Shown piece by piece: positions 6,547 to 12,046 of a stretch of DNA of 17,433 bases. The DNA lies in NCBI GenBank assembly GCA_001817765.1, contig MHIZ01000027.1, positions 1-17,433 on the forward strand, in the 5' to 3' direction. The DNA comes from Candidatus Colwellbacteria bacterium RIFCSPLOWO2_02_FULL_44_20b (GTDB lineage: Bacteria; Patescibacteriota; Minisyncoccia; UBA6257; Colwellbacteraceae). Positions within the stretch are counted from its first letter, which is position 1. Each line of letters begins with the position of its first letter. The translations under genes were made by a program, and so were the position numbers. The notes beneath the pieces are model-generated. The model did no database searches, was not told the origin of the DNA, and was given only the letters and a program-made list of their open reading frames with translations.

Positions 6547-7626
6547 TTATATAAACTGGCGAATGCCCAAACCGAGGGCGACAGAAAACGTTGTTCCTAC
6601 TTCTTCAATAATCGGTTCGAGATGGCTTGGATACTCTATTTTTTTAAACGGCGCCGCTTTTACAATCGGAAGATTGAACTGCTGTTCCATATATTTTTCA
6701 ATTCCCAAAAGGTTGGCGCCACCTCCCGTTATGATCACGCGTTCGATGACGTTCTTATAAGTTTTTTCGTATGTTTCTTTGACGCGTTTTACCTCTCCTA
6801 GTATAACATCGAGATATGGGAGCATCAACGAAGAAAGTTCATATTCCCCGCCACGTCCTAGAATACCGAGTCGTTTTTTCAATTCTTCCGCCCGCTGGAT
6901 ATTAATACCGAGCCCTCCGGATATGGTTTGTGTTAATGATCCGCCCGCGATATCGGTTTGAACGCTGTACTTCAATGATCCACCGGCGGCGACCGAGATT
7001 GATGTCGAGCGGGATCCGATATCAACAATCAGGGATTCCGTTGGATCGCCTGTTGTAAGAAGTCGGGCGAGACTTACTCCTTCAACTTCGAGCGCTTTGA
7101 GATTTAATCCCGCGAGCGTGAAAATTTTTTGGTATTTTCTAATATGTTCGTTTGGAACCGAGACAAGAAATACTTGCTGAAATTTCGCTCCTTTCTCATC
7201 TTCACGCTCCCCGACCGTCATCCAATCGATTGTTACCTCTGTTATCGGAAGCGGTACGAATTGCCGCGCTTGATACTGCATCGCGCGGGCCATTTCGGCT
7301 GGGGGCATCACTGGAATATCCAAGAGTGCCGTAAATGAAAGAAACGGCGGGAGCGACGCGATCGCGTTTTTTGTTTTTGTCTTTAGATTTTTAAGAAGGA
7401 CTCGAAGCAATTCAGCGGTTTCGGTATCAAGCATTTTCAGGTTACTTGTCTGAATAGCATTGTTTAATCTTTCCAAGTGGCCATAGGACTCGAGAATACC
7501 GTAGTTGCGAAGCGCTGGATGACCACCTGTTTCCATAAGCTCAACGATTTTCACCGATGTTGTTCCAATATCAACACCGAGATATTCGGCTCTTCCGGAA
7601 AGTGATTTAAGAAAGTTGAAGTTCAC
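6547..7626 (-). CDS. pilM: Type IV pilus actin-like ATPase PilM
   Basis: Cytoplasmic actin/FtsA-fold protein that forms a ring under the pilus and binds the PilN tail. The 359 residues carry the ASKHA motifs in order: phosphate-1 LGVDIGTTSVKIVEL (16-30), phosphate-2 LIVDIGSRSTSISVA (199-213) and the adenosine motif VIITGGGANLLGI (297-309). The linker QARQFVPLPITEVTIDW (119-135) is typical of PilM. The start codon is GTG (7624-7626), preceded by a weak AGG. This is the first gene of the pilus operon. An extended -10 about 70 bp upstream and a leader carrying degenerate heptad repeats suggest it is the main regulated promoter for pilMNO and downstream genes. Confidence 0.95.
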   Translation of the reverse strand: MNFNFLKSLSGRAEYLGVDIGTTSVKIVELMETGGHPALRNYGILESYGHLERLNNAIQTSNLKMLDTETAELLRVLLKNLKTKTKNAIASLPPFLSFTALLDIPVMPPAEMARAMQYQARQFVPLPITEVTIDWMTVGEREDEKGAKFQQVFLVSVPNEHIRKYQKIFTLAGLNLKALEVEGVSLARLLTTGDPTESLIVDIGSRSTSISVAAGGSLKYSVQTDIAGGSLTQTISGGLGINIQRAEELKKRLGILGRGGEYELSSLMLPYLDVILGEVKRVKETYEKTYKNVIERVIITGGGANLLGIEKYMEQQFNLPIVKAAPFKKIEYPSHLEPIIEEVGTTFSVALGLGIRQFI

Positions 7627-7637
7627 CCTAGTGAGTA

Positions 7638-7665
7638 TGTAGTAAGTAGCATGTAGAATGTAGTA
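7638..7665. repeat. Four degenerate 7-bp tandem repeats in the pilM leader
   Basis: The plus strand reads TGTAGTA, AGTAGCA, TGTAGAA, TGTAGTA in tandem, sharing GTAG at the same phase. The tract lies 12 bases upstream of the pilM start, within its predicted leader and upstream of comF. It could be a regulator-binding array, a slippage-prone tract or a fragment of a dispersed repeat. Confidence 0.45.
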
Positions 7666-7696
7666 GAGGGAAATTGAATCATCTATTATTTACAGA

Positions 7697-7705
7697 ATTA
7701 TAACA
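7697..7705 (-). promoter_or_regulatory. Extended -10 promoter of the pilus operon
   Basis: The minus strand reads TGTTATAAT (7705 to 7697), a perfect TATAAT with the TGn extension. Transcription would start near 7690, giving a leader of about 64 nt to pilM. The hexamer overlaps the region just upstream of the comF ATG (7708) on the other strand, so the two divergent genes would compete for polymerase. No -35 consensus is visible. For comF itself, TATTAT at 7684-7689 is the best but weak -10 candidate. Confidence 0.6.
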
Positions 7706-7707
7706 CG

Positions 7708-8424
7708 ATGCTTAGTTTTCTGAGAACGATAAAGAACTTATTTCTTGACGGGCTCTTCCCGCGGATTTGCGTTTCCTGCCGGAAATACCTTACGCGTACC
7801 CAATATTCGACTATGTGCGATCGTTGTTTTCAGGCTATTCCCGTTCACTCGACTTTTTTCTGTTCAGTATGCAAAGCCCGATTACCGGATAATACAAAGA
7901 TTTGCCATCGTGAAGCGCAGTTTTTTCTTGGAGCGGTTTCGGATTACAGCAGTAAAGAGCTTCGAGATTTGATCCATTCTTTTAAATATTCTTTTTCGAC
8001 TGAGGCGCTTCATCCGCTCATTACTCTTACTGAAACTTATGTTCGTCACCTCGATTTTGATTTTACTGACTTCATTGTTATTCCGATCCCACTCCACAAG
8101 ACACGGGAGCGATCGCGAGGATTTAATCAGTCAGCAATTCTTGGAAAGTCTTTGGCTCGAATTTTAAATATTCCTTTTTTTCAGGACGGACTCCAACGGG
8201 TTGCGAATACCGATCCGCAAGTTCGGATGCGGGATCGGGCGGCGCGAGAAGAAAACGTTTCCGAAGCTTTCACCGTACGCGCGTCCTTAGATAGATTTCA
8301 AAACAAAAACATCATTCTTGTTGATGATGTTTTTACCTCAGGAGCGACGCTTCGCGAAGCTGTTCGTGTTTTGAAATCTTGCGGAGCGAAAAAGGTTGTC
8401 GCGTTTGTTATCGCGAAGGCTTAG
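7708..8424 (+). CDS. comF: ComF family phosphoribosyltransferase-like competence protein
   Basis: Cytoplasmic protein required in many naturally competent bacteria for handling incoming single-stranded DNA. Of its 238 residues, the N-terminal part holds a zinc-ribbon cysteine set (C21xxC24, C37xxC40, C52xxC55, plus C66). The ComF core shows VIPIPLHKTRERSRGFNQS (124-142), matching the family's PxxxxxxxRGFNQ block. Near the C-terminus is the PRPP-loop motif NIILVDDVFTSGATL (201-215), with both aspartates and the TSGAT loop. Length is normal. It is the only clear plus-strand gene, divergent from the pilus operon over 81 bp. With PilB, PilT and PilC nearby it supports T4P-mediated DNA uptake. Its TAG stop overlaps the TAA stop of the convergent adhesin gene in the four bases TTAG. 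Confidence 0.93.
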   Translation: MLSFLRTIKNLFLDGLFPRICVSCRKYLTRTQYSTMCDRCFQAIPVHSTFFCSVCKARLPDNTKICHREAQFFLGAVSDYSSKELRDLIHSFKYSFSTEALHPLITLTETYVRHLDFDFTDFIVIPIPLHKTRERSRGFNQSAILGKSLARILNIPFFQDGLQRVANTDPQVRMRDRAAREENVSEAFTVRASLDRFQNKNIILVDDVFTSGATLREAVRVLKSCGAKKVVAFVIAKA

Positions 8425-10004
8425 GGGTTTATTCCGAGCCAGCGATTTTTGACAACTACAATACCTCCGAGCGCACCCCATCCGCCACCGTGATCGTCAC
8501 CATCGGCACAACTTACCCCTTTACTGTTAGTAATAGTACTCATGTAGGTATTTGTACTGAAGCCCTGGCCTGGTTCGATGTATAGAAAACCGTCGTACGA
8601 GTCGTCCCCTGAACCTCCTGTGCAATTTCCACCTAATCCGAAGCTCAAGTTAGCGCCGCCTCCTGGCCCATATATTGTCGCGCTTGTTGTTTTTGATCCT
8701 ACACCGCCACCTCCTCCTGCTATGCATAAACCTCCGTTTGTGCGAGTTTGCCCGGGAACATCAGGGCATCGTGAAGTATTACTACCTCCTGATCCGTTCG
8801 CTGTGTTGTAGATAATGAAAATTGTCCCACTTGCTCCTCCTCCACCACCCGAAGAGTCACAGCCCGCTGCTCCGTTTCCTCCAACTCCTCCGTCTGATAC
8901 TATAGAGCCGTCAAAGTGAAGGTTGCCTTTGACTTCAAGAATGATTGATCCACCACCTCGTCCGCCCGTTCCTCCGGTGCACCCTATACCATATCCACCA
9001 CCTCCTCCACTTCCAGGAACTATTCCCCATGGTCGACGATAGAGACCCGTGGCGGCAGGATTCGTTTGACTTTCATGACTAATGTAGAAAAAGGGAATTT
9101 CGACTGTTGCTCCTCCGGCGCCATTTGAAGCGTTTCCTGCTTTCGTACCAAAATGATTTAGATTGTCAAAATAGAGATTACTCGCCTTGCCGTCTGCACC
9201 GTTACCCGCGCCTACACCTCCACTCCCCCCCTTGCCCCCATACCCCGTTAGATTAATTTGACCATCGATATTTGCATTTCCTTTAACACGGATAACCAAG
9301 AGGACTCCGTTATCGTGAATTGTTCCTAATAACCTCAATGTCTGTCCTTCATCAAGATCAAAACTATCGTAGTTTTTTACAACTACTTCTTTACCATCGG
9401 TTGGAATCGTGACATTTGCCCCTGTTGGATTATAATCGCCGTCGTCTCCATCTCCGCCAAAACTATACAGACCCCCACCCTGGCCGCTTGGGAGAGTTGT
9501 CCAATAAGGATCCTCTCCTGTGCCGTTTGTTTTTAGGATTTGGGACTCTGTACCCGCGGCGAATTGACTGAACTCTCCTGAGTCATTGCCCGCAATTAGG
9601 TCTCCTAATGTTGTTATGGAATTTATACCGATGCTTTTCCACACACCTCCATTATCGGTGAAGCGAAATGAATTTGATGTTATATTGTAATACAATGAAC
9701 CGAACTGCCAATCACTTGGATCGCTTGTAAGCGGCCCCAAGTATGTAAAACCACTTAAGTAGAGAGATTTCCAATCGAGATCGGGAAATGTTTGGCCAAT
9801 GTTGCGCACATTCGGAGCATCCGGCACAAGATCTTCATTGAAGCATCCCGGAGTTGGCGGGATACACGCCGCTCGCACTTGTGCTTCTTGAGGAATACTA
9901 AATGAGAGCGCAACAACAGTTATTGCCGCCAGTACCGAGACGACAATTCCTTTCTGGATGCCGTTTTGGAGTTCTTTTTTTATACGTACGTTTTTTCTCC
10001 GCAT
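8421..10004 (-). CDS. Secreted glycine-rich surface protein with tail-fibre-like modules
   Basis: A 527-residue protein with a basic N-terminus, a hydrophobic signal or anchor at about 19-37 and a possible signal-peptidase site near AQVRA45. A tail-fibre-like region follows: DWKSLYLSGFTYLG (77-90), FGSLYYNITSNSFRF..GGVWKSI (101-125) and GDLIAGNDSGEFSQFAAGTESQILKTNG (134-161). From SFGGDGDDGDYNPTG (181-195), a possible acidic ion-binding loop, it becomes a long glycine-rich domain with strand-like segments (VVVKNYDSFDL, GVLLVIRVKGN, GGSIILEVKGNLHFDGSI). Eight cysteines follow the signal, two of them (342 and 382) at positions also present in the upstream paralogue. It starts 3 bp after that 640-residue prepilin-like gene and repeats its exported part module for module. 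This suggests a cell-surface adhesin or filament-associated protein. The exact function is unknown. Confidence 0.85.
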   Translation of the reverse strand: MRRKNVRIKKELQNGIQKGIVVSVLAAITVVALSFSIPQEAQVRAACIPPTPGCFNEDLVPDAPNVRNIGQTFPDLDWKSLYLSGFTYLGPLTSDPSDWQFGSLYYNITSNSFRFTDNGGVWKSIGINSITTLGDLIAGNDSGEFSQFAAGTESQILKTNGTGEDPYWTTLPSGQGGGLYSFGGDGDDGDYNPTGANVTIPTDGKEVVVKNYDSFDLDEGQTLRLLGTIHDNGVLLVIRVKGNANIDGQINLTGYGGKGGSGGVGAGNGADGKASNLYFDNLNHFGTKAGNASNGAGGATVEIPFFYISHESQTNPAATGLYRRPWGIVPGSGGGGGYGIGCTGGTGGRGGGSIILEVKGNLHFDGSIVSDGGVGGNGAAGCDSSGGGGGASGTIFIIYNTANGSGGSNTSRCPDVPGQTRTNGGLCIAGGGGGVGSKTTSATIYGPGGGANLSFGLGGNCTGGSGDDSYDGFLYIEPGQGFSTNTYMSTITNSKGVSCADGDDHGGGWGALGGIVVVKNRWLGINP

Positions 10005-10007
10005 TCT

Positions 10008-11930
10008 TTAGAACCAGATGTTTTTAGCTACGAAGATGTTGCCTTCCGAACCGCCGCCACCGCCACCACTACCACCCGCGCCTATCGTTCCTCCAGTTCC
10101 GGCTGTGACAAAAGTTATGATAGTAGTTAAGCTTTTCGTAGAATTCGATGCTGGCAGTATCGCGCTTCCTCCACTATTTCCTGGGGCTCCGGCACCACCG
10201 CCGTTTCCTCCAGCTGAAAGGAGCGCGCCGCCACCAGCGCCAGGCGCAGTACCTGATAAACCTGACCCGCTTCCACCATCTCCACCTTTTGCATTAATCG
10301 TGCCGGTCGCGGCTCCGTTATTGTTATAGAGAATTGCTACGAAACCACCCGCGCCGCCGCCGCCGCCGCCCGTAACACATCCTCCAGTACCTGTTCCGTC
10401 GTTACCGTTCGCATTAATAGTTCCTGTGAACGTGAATACTCCTCCAACTTCAATAAGGAGCGCACCACCACCTGCTCCACCGGCACCACCAACGCACGGA
10501 ACACCTATGGCGCCGCCGCCGCCAGATCCTGGAACAATTGCCATAAGACGATGGAATAAGTTGTTGATACTATCGGTTAAATAAAAAGCTCTACTGTTTA
10601 CCGCGAGACCGCCTGCTCCACCGGTTGCGCCACTTGATCCTGAACCAAAGTGATTCAATACATCAAAGTATGTACTATTATCTTGTCCCGGACTGCCCGA
10701 TCCTCCACTTGATCCGTTTCCACCACTTCCGCCCATTCCATTGAGATTTACTTGAGCTGTACCGGTGATTGATACATTGCCTTGAGAGCGAAGCACAAGG
10801 GTTACTCCTCCTTCTGGTTTTGTCCCGGTTAAATTTAGAATATCACCGTCGTTAAGAATAATTTCAGTGTAATTTTTAACGATGATCGGAGTATTTGCGT
10901 TCATTACAATTGACGCAGTACCCGGACTAGCGCCTCCTGGATCGAGTTTTCCATCTACTACTCCATCTTCTGCTCCTTCGTTAGTTTCACTTAATCCGTC
11001 GCCACCGAAACTTGATTGGCCCGATTCGCCTGGATCAGGCGCTACCCAGGCGGGGCTTCCGCTTTGTATTTTGAGCAAATCACCAGGTGAACCAGCTGGA
11101 AGACGTGTTACTGCTCCGCTTACGCCGCCGACAATCAAATCGCCTTGCGCGAATCCCGTTGGAGGCGTTAGTACTGATTGCCATCCGGTATTATTTCGAA
11201 GACGAAGTTCGTTTTTCGTCGTATTAAAATACAGGGCGCCTACTGTTGATTCGTTTATTTCACTTGCCGTCGCGTCAGTCATCGCGCCGAGGTAGAGAAG
11301 ACGACTTAGGCTTAATGAACGCCACCGAAGCGTGCTTGAACCAATATCCTTCGTGGCGGGTGTTTGTGGGACAACATCAGAATCAAAGGTTGCGGCAGTT
11401 ACTCTTCCAATCGCGGATGAGAGTGTTTGGACAACGTTCAGATTTGGGTTTGTTGAATTGTACGCGAGTGTCAGATCAACCTGGACTGTTGCCTGACCGC
11501 CGGCGTTATCGAATTTTGTGAACTCTAAACTATTAACCTTAACTTGGCTGCTTGTGATCGCGGTTGGAGGCGTCGCGCCTTGTTGGACGTAGACGCTATT
11601 CGCGTCAGCGCTGATAATTGTCGGATCATATCCTTGATCTTTAAAACGAAGTGTTAGGTTGTTCGGCTTTGGACCCGATCCAGGATATGCCGGAGTTTCA
11701 ACCTCACTTGATTCACGCACTAAGCGCTGGATTGTTTGCATTACGAAGTTCAATTCTTGATTTACCGCGCTCGCGATCTGTTCTCTTGTTTGTGTTTTAT
11801 TTACCGTGTACAGAATTCCCGTGAGCAATCCAGCGGTAATCGCAAATATCGCGATGTAAATCAAAAGCTCCATCAGGGTAAAGCCCCGAAGGAATTTCTT
11901 TTTCCCCGTTCGTATTTTTTTCTGCCTCAT
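10008..11930 (-). CDS. Giant prepilin-like adhesin: type IV prepilin N-terminus with glycine-rich tail-fibre-like domain
   Basis: A 640-residue protein, several times the size of a normal minor pilin. The N-terminus is a textbook class III prepilin signal: a 16-residue basic leader ending RG16, then FTLMELLIYIAIFAITAGLLTGIL with Glu at mature position 5. Residues 40-180 resemble a PilW/GspJ-like minor pilin head (long helix, then strands). From about 195 come modules also seen in phage tail fibres: DIGSSTLRWRSLSLSRLLYLG (196-216), GALYFNTTKNELRLRNNTGW (231-250) and GDLIVGGVSGAVTRLPAG (263-280). From SFGGDG (307) to the end it is a glycine-rich domain with two cysteines (479 and 518). The rest of the protein has no other cysteine. 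It would be inserted by the T4P machinery, probably at a pilus tip, displaying a large binding domain. It is first in a two-gene operon with its paralogue. The tail-fibre likeness is by pattern recognition only. Confidence 0.87.
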   Translation of the reverse strand: MRQKKIRTGKKKFLRGFTLMELLIYIAIFAITAGLLTGILYTVNKTQTREQIASAVNQELNFVMQTIQRLVRESSEVETPAYPGSGPKPNNLTLRFKDQGYDPTIISADANSVYVQQGATPPTAITSSQVKVNSLEFTKFDNAGGQATVQVDLTLAYNSTNPNLNVVQTLSSAIGRVTAATFDSDVVPQTPATKDIGSSTLRWRSLSLSRLLYLGAMTDATASEINESTVGALYFNTTKNELRLRNNTGWQSVLTPPTGFAQGDLIVGGVSGAVTRLPAGSPGDLLKIQSGSPAWVAPDPGESGQSSFGGDGLSETNEGAEDGVVDGKLDPGGASPGTASIVMNANTPIIVKNYTEIILNDGDILNLTGTKPEGGVTLVLRSQGNVSITGTAQVNLNGMGGSGGNGSSGGSGSPGQDNSTYFDVLNHFGSGSSGATGGAGGLAVNSRAFYLTDSINNLFHRLMAIVPGSGGGGAIGVPCVGGAGGAGGGALLIEVGGVFTFTGTINANGNDGTGTGGCVTGGGGGGAGGFVAILYNNNGAATGTINAKGGDGGSGSGLSGTAPGAGGGALLSAGGNGGGAGAPGNSGGSAILPASNSTKSLTTIITFVTAGTGGTIGAGGSGGGGGGSEGNIFVAKNIWF

Positions 11931-11939
11931 CGTATTTCT

Positions 11940-11945
11940 ATTTTA
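11940..11945 (-). promoter_or_regulatory. Candidate -10 of the adhesin operon
   Basis: TAAAAT on the minus strand (11945 to 11940) ends 10 nt before the A of the ATG at 11930. Transcription would begin about 3 nt before the start codon. No good -35 and no Shine-Dalgarno are visible. Weak on its own, it fits the same spacing pattern seen upstream of pilC, pilT, the P-type ATPase and the membrane protein gene. Confidence 0.35.
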
Positions 11946-11987
11946 GACCAGAATTTCTTACAAAACTATCCCCATCCGCCCAAGGCG

Positions 11988-12007
11988 CCTGCCTGTCGGT
12001 AGGCAGG
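11988..12007. repeat. Intergenic hairpin repeat CCTGCCT/AGGCAGG
   Basis: A perfect 7-bp stem (11988-11994 and 12001-12007) with a GTCGGT loop lies in the gap between the P-type ATPase and the adhesin operon. This GC-rich CCTGCCTG...AGGCAGG type of hairpin resembles dispersed intergenic repeats I recall in CPR genomes. Function is unknown; it may limit read-through. Confidence 0.5.
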
Positions 12008-12009
12008 GA

Positions 12010-12039
12010 CCAGCCTAGGGCTGGATCGTTTCTTTTTTT
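12010..12039 (+). terminator. Plus-strand terminator-like hairpin with T tract
   Basis: CCAGCC/GGCTGG (12010-12015 and 12019-12024) forms a 6-bp stem with a 3-base TAG loop. On the plus strand it is followed by ATCGTTTC and seven T bases (12033-12039). This polarity would stop plus-strand, antisense transcription running across the adhesin genes toward the ATPase. On the minus strand the hairpin follows the ATPase stop but lacks a U tract. Confidence 0.45.
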
Positions 12040-12046
12040 AATTTAT

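Noticed and set aside
7627..7680. CRISPR-like or direct-repeat array before pilM
   Set aside because: Units are 7 bp and degenerate with no spacers, so only a short tandem repeat is supported.
8421..10004. Lipoprotein reading of the 527-residue protein because of Cys47 after the hydrophobic segment
   Set aside because: The residues before the cysteine (VRAAC) do not make a good lipobox, as the required Leu-type residue at -3 is missing; a Sec signal or membrane anchor is more likely.
10018..10329. Plus-strand proline-rich frame (PPPPPPLPPAP...) opposite the giant pilin gene
   Set aside because: It is the complement of glycine codons in the glycine-rich domain; no ribosome binding site, and the minus-strand frame has clear prepilin motifs.
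10882..11295. 137-residue plus-strand frame
   Set aside because: Antisense to the tail-fibre-like region; the proline/serine-rich composition only mirrors the real gene.
8421..11930. A prophage tail region, suggested by tail-fibre-like modules
   Set aside because: No other phage genes (portal, tape measure, integrase) are nearby, and the first protein has a prepilin signal, so cellular surface proteins fit better.
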